Positions 49,419-63,059 of a stretch of DNA of 64,000 nucleotides are shown here, piece after piece. Below the pieces are notes generated by a model that saw only the letters and a program-made list of their open reading frames with translations, searched no databases and had not been told where the DNA came from. Source of the DNA: Procambarus clarkii (taxonomy: Eukaryota > Arthropoda > Malacostraca > Decapoda > Cambaridae); contig NC_091209.1 of the NCBI RefSeq assembly GCF_040958095.1, positions 4,363,232 to 4,427,231 of the forward strand, written 5' to 3'. The position numbers and the translations under genes are program-made. Numbering within the stretch: position 1 is the stretch's first letter; every line of letters begins with the position of its first letter.

Positions 49419-51377
49419 TTAATCCAGTGTAATTGGCCTGTTATGTTGGACATTGTCTTCTGTGTTGGCATCGATATGTTCTTGTCTTGTCCTTACTCTC
49501 ATGGTGGGTAGAGTAAATAGTTCCGTGATTTGGGTGTTCATGGTAGGTCGCTCTATTCTTATGTGAATTGCCTCAAGAATTTGTAATCTTCTTGAATCTT
49601 GGGTTTTGTCTATTATGCAAGTATTCTTGTTCAACATTTCTCTTGTTAGAGTAATGTCATGGGCTTGTCTCATGTGATTCCTAGGGGCACCAGATTGAAG
49701 ATGGCATGTCAAACGCCTCGTCAGCTTGGTCGACGTCATACCTATGTACTTACATTGAAGGTTACATCCTTCGTGGGGGCAAGTGTACATGTATACAACG
49801 CTTGACTGCTGTAGAGGGTTCTCCGTCGGCTTCGGGCTGTTTTTGATAAGGAGTTCGGAAGTCTTCTTGGTTTTGTAGAATATTATCAGGTTTATGTTTT
49901 GGTTAGGAGTAGTGCTTTTTACTCCTTTACGGATTATTTCTTTCATTATTCTTTCCTCTTTTATATGTTCACTGTGCATGGTTGATTTGTAATATAATTT
50001 TATTGGGGGTGTTGTGGTTTCTGTTCTAGGTTCTGAATTATACCAACGGTCCAAGTGTCTTCTTATAGCAGCGTTTATTTCCGCGTTGCTATATCCGTTG
50101 TTCACCAATACCTGAGTTACTCTTTCAAACTCTCTACTCACGTTGCTCCATTCAGAGCAGTGGGTAAGCGCTCGGCGAATATAAGCATTGAGAACACTGG
50201 CTTTGTATCTTTGGGGGCACTCACTTCTACCGTTCAGGCATAATCCTATGTTGGTGGGCTTGGTATATACGTTGGTGCTTAAAGAGGTTCCTGTTTTTGT
50301 TATTAGTACATCCAAGAATGGCAGACTGTTATCTTCACTATTTTCATGTGTAAATCGGAGTACTGACTCTCTCTCTAGGTGTCTTTTTAGGTCAATTAGT
50401 TCATCTGAGTCTTTTACTATTACGAATATGTCATCTACATAACGGCAGTATACAGTTGGTTTTTGTCTGCTACTGAAGACCTTATCTTCGATGGTTCCCA
50501 TATAAAAATTAGCAAATAAAACTCCTAAGGGGGAGCCCATTGCTACTCCGTCTATTTGTAAATACATGTCTCCTTGTGGACTGATGAAAGGGGCTTCCTT
50601 TGTACATGCTTCGAGAAGACTTTTCAAGTGTGGCTCAGGTATGTCTAATTTGGGGGTGCTCTCGTCTCTGTATACTCTGTCCAGTATCATTCCTATGGTT
50701 CTGTCGACTGGGACGTTGGTAAAAAGGGATTCAACGTCCAGGGAAGCGATGATTCCATCGGGCTGGGTAGATTTGATCAATTCTAGGAAATCTGCTGATG
50801 ATTGTAGACTAAACTTACTTGGAGTGTATGGAGTTAGGAGTTCATTGAGTTTCTTTGCCAGGTGATAAGTTGGGGTTGGTATTTGGCTGATTATAGGGCG
50901 TAGTGGGTTACCTGGTTTATGCGTCTTAACATTGCCATAGGCATATCCTAAGCCATAGTCGCCTTGAAGTTTATTGAAATGCACAATACCTTTCTTTGCG
51001 TTGATTGCTGTAATTGTTTTGTTTACTTTCCGCTTAAGGTCTTCTACGGGGTTCCTCGTGATTCGTTGAAATTTGGAGTCGTCACTTAGGATGTCGCTAA
51101 TTTTGTTCATGTATTCATGGGTAGGAATCAATACATATGCTGCTGTTTTGTCGGCTTTTCTTATTGTTACGTCTTTCAGATTTTTTAGTTGTTTCGCTGC
51201 TTCTTTGAGTCGTGGGGTTAAGATTGTAGATGAATATGTTCCTCGTTTTTTCCCTGCTTCTGCAAGTAGTTCAGCTTGAAGTGTGTCAGTGGTGATGACT
51301 TTTTTGTTGTCTTCTAGCTTATGGATATCGTCCAGAAGCATTTCGATTTCCAGGCGTTTATAGAGCAGGCGGAGCAT
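49419..51377 (-). CDS. Penelope-like reverse transcriptase / GIY-YIG endonuclease, left copy
   Basis: A 652-codon open frame identical in almost every residue to the copy at 51961-53919. RT motifs are IASLDVESLFTNVPVD (residues ~217-232, first catalytic Asp), MGSPLGVLFANFYMG (~280) and YCRYVDDIFVIV (~307-318, catalytic YVDD). The GIY-YIG nuclease lies at about 525-610, with VVYMYTC and KYIGMTSTKLTRRL. Together these define Penelope-like elements, which use GIY-YIG for target nicking. The expected N-terminal domain is not fused in frame but inverted at 51345-51665. The frame starts MLRLLYKRLEIE, where the first codons derive from the inversion junction. Transcription control is unknown. Confidence 0.88.
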   Translation of the reverse strand: MLRLLYKRLEIEMLLDDIHKLEDNKKVITTDTLQAELLAEAGKKRGTYSSTILTPRLKEAAKQLKNLKDVTIRKADKTAAYVLIPTHEYMNKISDILSDDSKFQRITRNPVEDLKRKVNKTITAINAKKGIVHFNKLQGDYGLGYAYGNVKTHKPGNPLRPIISQIPTPTYHLAKKLNELLTPYTPSKFSLQSSADFLELIKSTQPDGIIASLDVESLFTNVPVDRTIGMILDRVYRDESTPKLDIPEPHLKSLLEACTKEAPFISPQGDMYLQIDGVAMGSPLGVLFANFYMGTIEDKVFSSRQKPTVYCRYVDDIFVIVKDSDELIDLKRHLERESVLRFTHENSEDNSLPFLDVLITKTGTSLSTNVYTKPTNIGLCLNGRSECPQRYKASVLNAYIRRALTHCSEWSNVSREFERVTQVLVNNGYSNAEINAAIRRHLDRWYNSEPRTETTTPPIKLYYKSTMHSEHIKEERIMKEIIRKGVKSTTPNQNINLIIFYKTKKTSELLIKNSPKPTENPLQQSSVVYMYTCPHEGCNLQCKYIGMTSTKLTRRLTCHLQSGAPRNHMRQAHDITLTREMLNKNTCIIDKTQDSRRLQILEAIHIRIERPTMNTQITELFTLPTMRVRTRQEHIDANTEDNVQHNRPITLD

Positions 51378-51665
51378 CTGTTAAACAAATGGACCCAGTA
51401 CGACATCCCTATCCAACTCAAGCAAACCATCAACAGTGAACTATTTAACCTGAAACAACAACATAAAACTCTTGTAGAAACAAAGACACTCCGTAAGTTA
51501 ACATCCCTAAACGGTGGACAGCTAAAAATCCCTCGTCCTAAAGATGGCTACTTTAACCTGACTTCTTATGATCTTACCCAGGACCAACGAGACCTCTTAA
51601 ATCTTGGTCTAAATTGTCAATTCTTATCTAAACCAAAGATGCATCAAAAACGCCTGGAAATCGAA
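51345..51665 (+). pseudogene. PLE 1 N-terminal domain fragment, inverted (left arm)
   Basis: Plus-strand reading gives FIEQAEHLLNKWTQYDIP, then LNGGQLKIPRPKDGYFNLTS, then HQKRLEIEMLL. This is the region that normally precedes MLLDDIHKLE in the same protein. It points the opposite way to its RT at 49419-51377, as after a 5' inversion during reverse transcription. Confidence 0.75.
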
Positions 51666-51672
51666 ATGCTTC

Positions 51673-51993
51673 TTCGATTTCCAGGCGTTTTTGATGCATC
51701 TTTGGTTTAGATAAGAATTGACAATTTAGACCAAGATTTAAGAGGTCTCGTTGGTCCTGGGTAAGATCATAAGAAGTCAGGTTAAAGTAGCCATCTTTAG
51801 GACGAGGGATTTTTAGCTGTCCACCGTTTAGGGATGTTAACTTACGGAGTGTCTTTGTTTCTACAAGAGTTTTATGTTGTTGTTTCAGGTTAAATAGTTC
51901 ACTGTTGATGGTTTGCTTGAGTTGGATAGGGATGTCGTACTGGGTCCATTTGTTTAACAGATGCTCCGCCTGCTCTATAAACGCCTGGAAATC
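51673..51993 (-). pseudogene. PLE 1 N-terminal domain fragment, inverted (right arm)
   Basis: Mirror of 51345-51665 across the palindrome centre, antisense to the RT at 51961-53919. The two fragments face each other tail to tail over the 7-base centre. Confidence 0.75.
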
Positions 51994-53919
51994 GAAATGC
52001 TTCTGGACGATATCCATAAGCTAGAAGACAACAAAAAAGTCATCACCACTGACACACTTCAAGCTGAACTACTTGCAGAAGCAGGGAAAAAACGAGGAAC
52101 ATATTCATCTACAATCTTAACCCCACGACTCAAAGAAGCAGCGAAACAACTAAAAAATCTGAAAGACGTAACAATAAGAAAAGCCGACAAAACAGCAGCA
52201 TATGTATTGATTCCTACCCATGAATACATGAACAAAATTAGCGACATCCTAAGTGACGACTCCAAATTTCAACGAATCACGAGGAACCCCGTAGAAGACC
52301 TTAAGCGGAAAGTAAACAAAACAATTACAGCAATCAACGCAAAGAAAGGTATTGTGCATTTCAATAAACTTCAAGGCGACTATGGCTTAGGATATGCCTA
52401 TGGCAATGTTAAGACGCATAAACCAGGTAACCCACTACGCCCTATAATCAGCCAAATACCAACCCCAACTTATCACCTGGCAAAGAAACTCAATGAACTC
52501 CTAACTCCATACACTCCAAGTAAGTTTAGTCTACAATCATCAGCAGATTTCCTAGAATTGATCAAATCTACCCAGCCCGATGGAATCATCGCTTCCCTGG
52601 ACGTTGAATCCCTTTTTACCAACGTCCCAGTCGACAGAACCATAGGAATGATACTGGACAGAGTATACAGAGACGAGAGCACCCCCAAATTAGACATACC
52701 TGAGCCACACTTGAAAAGTCTTCTCGAAGCATGTACAAAGGAAGCCCCTTTCATCAGTCCACAAGGAGACATGTATTTACAAATAGACGGAGTAGCAATG
52801 GGCTCCCCCTTAGGAGTTTTATTTGCTAATTTTTATATGGGAACCATCGAAGATAAGGTCTTCAGTAGCAGACAAAAACCAACTGTATACTGCCGTTATG
52901 TAGATGACATATTCGTAATAGTAAAAGACTCAGATGAACTAATTGACCTAAAAAGACACCTAGAGAGAGAGTCAGTACTCCGATTTACACATGAAAATAG
53001 TGAAGATAACAGTCTGCCATTCTTGGATGTACTAATAACAAAAACAGGAACCTCTTTAAGCACCAACGTATATACCAAGCCCACCAACATAGGATTATGC
53101 CTGAACGGTAGAAGTGAGTGCCCCCAAAGATACAAAGCCAGTGTTCTCAATGCTTATATTCGTCGAGCGCTTACCCACTGCTCTGAATGGAGCAACGTGA
53201 GTAGAGAGTTTGAAAGAGTAACTCAGGTATTGGTGAACAACGGATATAGCAACGCGGAAATAAACGCTGCTATAAGAAGACACTTGGACCGTTGGTATAA
53301 TTCAGAACCTAGAACAGAAACCACAACACCCCCAATAAAATTATATTACAAATCAACCATGCACAGTGAACATATAAAAGAGGAAAGAATAATGAAAGAA
53401 ATAATCCGTAAAGGAGTAAAAAGCACTACTCCTAACCAAAACATAAACCTGATAATATTCTACAAAACCAAGAAGACTTCCGAACTCCTTATCAAAAACA
53501 GCCCGAAGCCGACGGAGAACCCTCTACAGCAGTCAAGCGTTGTATACATGTACACTTGCCCCCACGAAGGATGTAACCTTCAATGTAAGTACATAGGTAT
53601 GACGTCGACCAAGCTGACGAGGCGTTTGACATGCCATCTTCAATCTGGTGCCCCTAGGAATCACATGAGACAAGCCCATGACATTACTCTAACAAGAGAA
53701 ATGTTGAACAAGAATACTTGCATAATAGACAAAACCCAAGATTCAAGAAGATTACAAATTCTTGAGGCAATTCACATAAGAATAGAGCGACCTACCATGA
53801 ACACCCAAATCACGGAACTATTTACTCTACCCACCATGAGAGTAAGGACAAGACAAGAACATATCGATGCCAACACAGAAGACAATGTCCAACATAACAG
53901 GCCAATTACACTGGATTAA
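51961..53919 (+). CDS. Penelope-like reverse transcriptase / GIY-YIG endonuclease, right copy
   Basis: Mirror copy of 49419-51377 with the same 652-codon length. The YVDD box is at about 52893-52904 and the KYIGMT motif of the GIY-YIG domain at about 53587-53604. Compared with the left copy I find one base difference (53163), synonymous in this frame. The catalytic cores are uninterrupted. Because the N-terminal domain is inverted upstream, the frame as it stands lacks ~110 native N-terminal residues, so activity is uncertain. It is followed by a 3' region with a hammerhead-like motif and an end in (TA)n. Confidence 0.88.
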   Translation: MLRLLYKRLEIEMLLDDIHKLEDNKKVITTDTLQAELLAEAGKKRGTYSSTILTPRLKEAAKQLKNLKDVTIRKADKTAAYVLIPTHEYMNKISDILSDDSKFQRITRNPVEDLKRKVNKTITAINAKKGIVHFNKLQGDYGLGYAYGNVKTHKPGNPLRPIISQIPTPTYHLAKKLNELLTPYTPSKFSLQSSADFLELIKSTQPDGIIASLDVESLFTNVPVDRTIGMILDRVYRDESTPKLDIPEPHLKSLLEACTKEAPFISPQGDMYLQIDGVAMGSPLGVLFANFYMGTIEDKVFSSRQKPTVYCRYVDDIFVIVKDSDELIDLKRHLERESVLRFTHENSEDNSLPFLDVLITKTGTSLSTNVYTKPTNIGLCLNGRSECPQRYKASVLNAYIRRALTHCSEWSNVSREFERVTQVLVNNGYSNAEINAAIRRHLDRWYNSEPRTETTTPPIKLYYKSTMHSEHIKEERIMKEIIRKGVKSTTPNQNINLIIFYKTKKTSELLIKNSPKPTENPLQQSSVVYMYTCPHEGCNLQCKYIGMTSTKLTRRLTCHLQSGAPRNHMRQAHDITLTREMLNKNTCIIDKTQDSRRLQILEAIHIRIERPTMNTQITELFTLPTMRVRTRQEHIDANTEDNVQHNRPITLD

Positions 53920-54077
53920 TCTTTGTGTTTAGATAGGAGATGCCTCGTATGGGCCAATACGCCTTCTGCAGCCCCTATGTTTATCCCTTATGTATCCCCC
54001 CATGTTTTTCACCTTCATTGTGTTATCACCTGACCTAATGCGGGTATAAAATCAACTAGTATTGTAAGATCTGTTCA

Positions 54078-54110
54078 CTTGAGAATGAACCATGGAGGTT
54101 CGAAACGTCG
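54078..54110 (+). ncRNA. Hammerhead-like motif of PLE 1, right copy
   Basis: CTTGAGAATGAACC, a short loop, then GGTTCGAAACGTCG. The stem-II strands GAACC and GGTTC pair and GAAAC follows, as in hammerhead ribozymes reported from Penelope-like elements. The first core box is CUUGAGA instead of CUGAUGA, so it may be inactive. Stems I and III were not resolved. Confidence 0.5.
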
Positions 54111-54298
54111 TGCAAATTATACAAATAAGTGTAATACACTCTATAGTAAATCACTTCTTTTCTTCACCTTAAAAGTACGAAAATGAGTTTTGGAGAACTC
54201 CTATTCCAATTAAGCCCTGATGCTAAGAAAATAGTTAGAGGGATAGAAGCCCTAAACCAGAAAATAATAAATACAGAATATGCGGTCATATTCAATGA

Positions 54299-54303
<5 letters not shown>

Positions 54304-54341
<38 letters not shown>
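54304..54341. repeat. (TA)n tract 3
   Basis: About 40 bases of TA separating the two PLE palindromes. The right PLE 1 arm runs straight into it. Confidence 0.95.
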
Positions 54342-54344
<3 letters not shown>

Positions 54345-54410
54345 ATGAATAGGAAAACCAGGGATATACTGAACATCTTGTATCAGAATCTTTACTTTAA
54401 AAAACATAAC

Positions 54411-54440
54411 GTTTCGAATACTTCTCGTATTCATCATCAG
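54411..54440 (-). ncRNA. Hammerhead ribozyme-like core, PLE 2 left copy
   Basis: Mirror of 57326-57355. The minus strand reads CTGATGA, stem strands GAATAC/GTATTC, and GAAAC. Confidence 0.6.
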
Positions 54441-55011
54441 ATCTAAAAGAAAAAACAGAAATCACAATCAAATAGCTGGTAAACAAAGAACTCATACTGA
54501 ATATAATTGCCTATCAAAGAAAGGAAAATGCTTAAAAAACAAAACACTTAAGCGCACTTAAAGTGATCAATACAAATAAAACTTATTAACTGTCACATAT
54601 ATTAAAACTAATTTAAAATCTATTAAACTACAAGATGAAATTTATAACTACTAAAACAAACCATTCCATTAAACTTTCGTGAAGTGATCAGAAGTGAAAC
54701 TTGATACCTAACACATAGATACTAAACACTATAACAAATATTTATATAATGACCACAAATCTACAAAAACTGTATGTAAAATACAAACAGAATAAACGAC
54801 AATTATAAAGTACAAACCAAAATCATATAAAAAACTCAAATATTAAATAAAATTAAATACCAAAAAATGTATTATATATCCTAAATAAAAGATTATATTA
54901 ATGTACAATGTTAAGACTTGAAATAAGTAAGAAAGGGCAAAGACATGGTAAACTAAACAAAATTAAACTACCAAAATAAACTAAAAATCAAATTACAGGG
55001 CCTACTGTGCA

Positions 55012-56052
55012 CTATACAGTGTACAATTGAACAGCTGAAAGGTTGCTATTTAACAGAGGCCGCAGCTCCTTTATATATAAGGATTCCATTACTCTCAAAT
55101 CTGACTGGCCATTCATACAAGTGTCCAGAATTTTAAAATCAGATTCCAGCAGAGAATGATCAAACTCATAACAATGGTTTCTAATCTCCGAAAATGCTGG
55201 TTTAGACAATGGTAATCCAGTCCTAAAAGATAATCCCCGGTGCTCAAGTATCCTAATCTTAAAGTTCCGAATGGAACTCCCGACATATCCAGCATTACAG
55301 CTGGAACAATTATACATATATACGACATTTGAGCACAAGGGGGTAGGCACTTTATCTTTAAATTTAAAATAAGAGCCTATGGTATTTGTGTTGACAAAAA
55401 TAAATCTAAAGTCTACTTGAGGATAACACTGCTGCAACAGTCTCCTCAAACGACTCCTTACAGAAAAGCTAATACTGCCATAAAATGGTAATTTAATATA
55501 TTTAAGATCCCTTTCCACTGTAGTAATCCTACACGATGGGTGAAACTTCTTATTTAAGAAATTCCTTATAAAAGTATAAACCATATGCACAGGATAACTA
55601 TTATTTGAAAAAAATTTCACAAGAAAATTAATTTCCTGATCAAAGTTATTCCAATTAGAACATAAAACAAAGGCCCTATTCAGTAGAGTGTTAATAGCAT
55701 TTTTCTTAAAAATATCAGGAACGAAGGAATTAAAATTTAAACCTAAACCAGTAAAGGTTGGTTTCCTAAAAACATTAGTGTTGAACCCATTGAGGTTATT
55801 CACTTTTACATCAAGAAACGACAATGAATTATCAACTTCACACTCTGCAGTAAACCGTATATTACTATGTTGTGCATTAAGATACTCTCTAAATTTCTCA
55901 ATATGACACTGGTCCCTAAACAACAAAAAAGTGTCATCTACATATCTCCTGTACAAGACTGGTTTAAAGGCCGAAGGACAATTATCAAGCCAATTTATTT
56001 CGTGAAAACTCAAAAAAGCATTAGCCAGTGCAGGACCTAAAGGAGACCCCAT
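55012..56052 (-). pseudogene. PLE 2 reverse transcriptase (partial) and GIY-YIG endonuclease, left copy
   Basis: A 346-codon frame that begins inside the RT palm with MGSPLGPALANAFLSF, followed by YRRYVDDTFLLF (YVDD at residues ~37-40). It ends with a GIY-YIG nuclease at about 240-280 (VVYMYNCSSC, AGYVGSS, RILEHRG). The fingers, the first catalytic Asp box and the N-terminal domain are missing, so this is a 5'-truncated copy without a stop in what remains. The residue order is that of Penelope proper rather than of PLE 1. Confidence 0.85.
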
Positions 56053-56754
56053 ATTTTTAAGAAAAATGCTATTAACACTCTACTGAATAGGGCCTTTGTT
56101 TTATGTTCTAATTGGAATAACTTTGACCAGGAAATTAATTTTCTTGTGAAATTTTTTTCAAATAATGGTTATCCTGTGCATATGGTTTATACTTTTATAA
56201 GGAATTTCTTAAATAAGAAGTTTCACCCATCGTGTAGGATTACTACAGTGGAAAGGGATCTTAAATATATTAAATTACCATTTTATGGCAGTATTAGCTT
56301 TTCTGTAAGGAGTCGTTTGAGGAGACTGTTGCAGCAGTGTTATCCTCAAGTAGACTTTAGATTTATTTTTGTCAACACAAATACCATAGGCTCTTATTTT
56401 AAATTTAAAGATAAAGTGCCTACCCCCTTGTGCTCAAATGTCGTATATATGTATAATTGTTCCAGCTGTAATGCTGGATATGTCGGGAGTTCCATTCGGA
56501 ACTTTAAGATTAGGATACTTGAGCACCGGGGATTATCTTTTAGGACTGGATTACCATTGTCTAAACCAGCATTTTCGGAGATTAGAAACCATTGTTATGA
56601 GTTTGATCATTCTCTGCTGGAATCTGATTTTAAAATTCTGGACACTTGTATGAATGGCCAGTCAGATTTGAGAGTAATGGAATCCTTATATATAAAGGAG
56701 CTGCGGCCTCTGTTAAATAGCAACCTTTCAGCTGTTCAATTGTACACTGTATAG
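56051..56754 (+). pseudogene. PLE 2 C-terminal part with GIY-YIG endonuclease, right copy
   Basis: Starts after the YVDD box (KNAINTLLNRAFVLCSNWNN near 56060) and runs to the same C-terminal LYTV and stop as the left copy. It retains the complete GIY-YIG segment but no RT core. It differs from the left copy at a few bases, for example the codons near 56165. Confidence 0.85.
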
Positions 56755-57325
56755 TGCACAGTAGGCCCTGTAATTTGATTTTTAGTTTATTTTGGTAGTT
56801 TAATTTTGTTTAGTTTACCATGTCTTTGCCCTTTCTTACTTATTTCAAGTCTTAACATTGTACATTAATATAATCTTTTATTTAGGATATATAATACATT
56901 TTTTGGTATTTAATTTTATTTAATATTTAAGTTTTTTATATGATTTTGGTTTGTACTTTATAATTGTCGTTTATTCTGTTTGTATTTTACATACAGTTTT
57001 TGTAGATTTGTGGTCATTATATAAATATTTGTTATAGTGTTTAGTATCTATGTGTTAAGTATCAAGTTTCACTTCTGATCACTTCACGTAAGTTTAATGG
57101 AATGGTTTGTTTTAGTAGTTATAAATTTCATCTTGTAGTTTAATGGATTTTAAATTAGTTTTAATATATGTGACAGTTAATAAGTTTTATTTGTATTGAT
57201 CACTTTAAGTGCACTTAAGTGTTTTGTTTTTTAAGCATTTTCCTTTCTTTGATAGGCAATTATATTCAGTATGAGTTCTTTGTTTACCAGCTATTTGATT
57301 GTGATTTCTGTTTTTTCTTTTAGAT

Positions 57326-57355
57326 CTGATGATGAATACGAGAAGTATTCGAAAC
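57326..57355 (+). ncRNA. Hammerhead ribozyme-like core, PLE 2 right copy
   Basis: CTGATGA at 57326-57332, then pairing strands GAATAC and GTATTC around a GAGAA loop, then GAAAC at 57351-57355. The two conserved core boxes of hammerhead ribozymes are both present, and hammerheads are known in Penelope-like elements. One extra U sits between CUGAUGA and stem II. Stems I and III and the cleavage site are not resolved here. Confidence 0.6.
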
Positions 57356-57459
57356 GTTATGTTTTTTAAAGTAAAGATTCTGATACAAGATGTTCAGTAT
57401 ATCCCTGGTTTTCCTATTCATCTTAAAATTAAGATTCCCGAAGGGAACATCGATCATAA

Positions 57460-60950
<3,491 letters not shown>

Positions 60951-61028
<78 letters not shown>
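60951..61028. repeat. (TA)n tract 5
   Basis: Replaces the unit sequence after GTTGTATA in the last 288-bp unit and runs to the second foldback element. Confidence 0.97.
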
Positions 61029-61033
<5 letters not shown>

Positions 61034-62401
61034 ACCTAGTAGCCAGAACGTCGTACTCGGCTTACTATGCAAGGCCCGGTTTGCCTAATAAGCCAAGTTT
61101 TCCTGAATTAATATACTTTCTCTAATTTTTTGTTATGAAATGATAAAGCTACCCATTTCATTATGTATGAGGTCAATTTTTTTTTTATTGGAGTTAAAAT
61201 TAACGTAGATATATGACCGAACCTAACCAACCCTACCTAACCTAACCTATCTTTATAGGTTAGGTTAGGTTAGATAGTGTTACGGACCCGAATCCAGCGT
61301 CCGAGCACGGAGCAGTGACGACCACGCCATCTGTGGGTCAGCTCCCGAAACCCCCTCCAAACGGACGACGACACCTGGTGAGGACGACGTGTACTGGCCA
61401 CAAGGGCCAATTTCCAGTCCTGTTCAGCACACAACACAGCAGCCGCTGACCTCTGGTGAGGTGGTGCTCAGACAACAACGCCATCTATGGAGTGGATAGG
61501 TGGGCGTTTGGGTCTGAGCCTGTAAGTGAGGTGCTTTAGTGTATCCCTGTTATTGATGACGTGTCTGCTTACAGAGTCGACCTGGGACTGCTGTAAGGGA
61601 AGTTGAGTCAGTCTACCCATGGCAGCCGTCCCCATACCAAGTGCTTTGCTGCAGCAGCTGTGAGTCGCCTCCCGGATGAACACTGTGGTGTTACCCTGCC
61701 TGTGAAGCAGCAGTTGAGGATTGTCATACCCGGGACCGACTGCTGGAGACGATTAACCACTGGGGTATTGTGGACAGGAGAGTGACCTGTGGTATCACAC
61801 GAAGCTCCTGACTAGGGCGTTACCCTAGTATCGCTCGTGGAGTGGCCCGACCAGCGTTGCTGATCCGGAACCTGCCAGCTGTTTTGCTGGACTTGTGGTT
61901 GACGGCCTCCATGGCGGTGCCCCCAGTGGAACTGTGTTTTGGCTGGCCTATGGCCGGGGTAGACTCAGCTTCTCAAAGGATTCGTTGTGAGGCCACGAGA
62001 GCACCGAGAGGATCCAGAGTCTTCAGGAGAAGACGACAGTGTAAATAATTCCCCTGTGCAGTATTAATACCCCTCCCCCCATGTAATCTTTTTATATATT
62101 ATTTATTGGTGATGGTAATAATTATAGTATTAAGTTCTTGACTTTATTTCCCTTCCCCTTTAAGTTACTTGCGTTACGGATCTCATCCCTTGAAAGCCAC
62201 TACTGGCTTGGGGCCGGATACCCTTCCTCTAACAACATCAGAGTAAGAACCCAGTTGCGACCCGAGAGGGCCGTAACAGATAGCAGAAAAAGTTAGGTTA
62301 GGTTAGGTAGTCGAAAAACAATTAATTCATGAAAACTTGGCTTATTAGGCAAATCGGGCCTTGCATAGTAGGCTGAGAAGTGCGTTCTGGCTACTAGGTA
62401 C

Positions 62402-62404
<3 letters not shown>
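61029..62404. mobile_element. Second foldback (MITE-like) element, split by a solo LTR
   Basis: Ends GTTGTACCTAGTAGCCAGAA and its complement TTCTGGCTACTAGGTACGAC, as in the copy at 48531-48911. The internal TTAGG-type runs near 61225-61275 and 62295-62310 flank the solo LTR. Before that insertion it was about 370 bases long. Confidence 0.85.
61278..62278 (+). mobile_element. Solo LTR of a related Gypsy-like family
   Basis: A 1001-bp LTR beginning TGTTACGGACCC and ending GAGGGCCGTAACA, flanked by a 5-bp direct repeat GATAG (61273-61277 and 62279-62283). It is clearly related to, but diverged from, the 1034-bp LTRs at 36855 and 41257. No internal region is present, as after recombination between two LTRs. 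Confidence 0.92.

Positions 62405-62487
<83 letters not shown>
62405..62487. repeat. (TA)n tract 6
   Basis: About 80 bases of TA at the right end of the second foldback element. Confidence 0.97.
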
Positions 62488-62489
<2 letters not shown>

Positions 62490-62559
62490 GTTTTCTTCAG
62501 GTCATTTGTGTTTATCATTCTGTGTTTCATATTCATTTTGTTTAATTTTCAATAGATAT

Positions 62560-62960
62560 TTGTTATATATGGTATATATGGGTGTTTATACAAATCAAGG
62601 GGTATTTGTTAAAGATTGGGATGTTTAAGCATTATCAAGGGATGTTTGTTAAAGACTGGGATGTTTAACCATTATCAAGGGATGTTTGTTAAATATGGAT
62701 ATAAATTCATTTCAAGGGCTAATTGCTGAAATGGGTATTTATTCATTTAATGGTTTAGGAAAGGGTTTTCAAGCATTTCAAAGTAACTTGTATGTAGGTG
62801 ATTGGTTATTTCATGGGTTAAATTACTGAAATGGGTATTTTTTACATTTCAAGTGATTATTAAAGTTTGGATATTTAAGCATTTCAAAGGTCTTGTTATA
62901 TATGGATGTTTGTTCAGTTCAAGGAATATATGTTAGAGATGAAACTTTTATCACTTTGTA
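62560..62960 (+). repeat. Degenerate ~42-bp tandem repeats
   Basis: Units resemble CATTATCAAGGGATGTTTGT then TAAAGACTGGGATGTTTAA. Two are clear at about 62630-62700, with more diverged neighbours on both sides (AAATGGGTATTTATTCATTT type). No coding content. Confidence 0.65.
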
Positions 62961-63059
62961 CATTTTTACTTAAAGTTCATCAGGTCTCTCATAAGTTGTA
63001 TTTATGTTTTATATAAAATGTTCTTATTCTTTAACCATATATCTAACCTTTTACATGTA

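Larger units (their letters stand above)
49035..54303. mobile_element. 5.27-kb palindrome of a Penelope-like element (PLE family 1)
   Basis: The sequence 49035-51665 is the reverse complement of 51673-54303 with no length difference and a 7-base centre (51666-51672). The one mismatch I noticed is at 50175/53163. Each arm carries the same 652-codon PLE frame pointing outward, with a hammerhead-like motif beyond it. Next to the centre each arm holds the N-terminal PLE domain in the opposite orientation to its own RT, joined to it through a shared ~25-base segment encoding KRLEIEML. The left arm is followed by ~34 further bases before the (TA)n tract, whereas the right arm stops in TA. The arms are so alike that a very recent event or an assembly artefact must be considered. 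Confidence 0.9.
54341..57425. mobile_element. Head-to-head copies of a second Penelope-like element (PLE family 2)
   Basis: The arms 54341-55715 and 56051-57425 are reverse complements with few differences, and no net length difference. They are separated by 335 bases (55716-56050) that belong only to the left copy. Both copies have their 3' ends outward and are 5'-truncated at different points: the left copy inside the RT palm, the right copy after it. Each ends with a hammerhead-like motif and then about 70-90 bases. (TA)n lies immediately outside on the left and about 40 bases outside on the right. The family differs from PLE 1 in sequence but has the same domain order. Confidence 0.88.
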
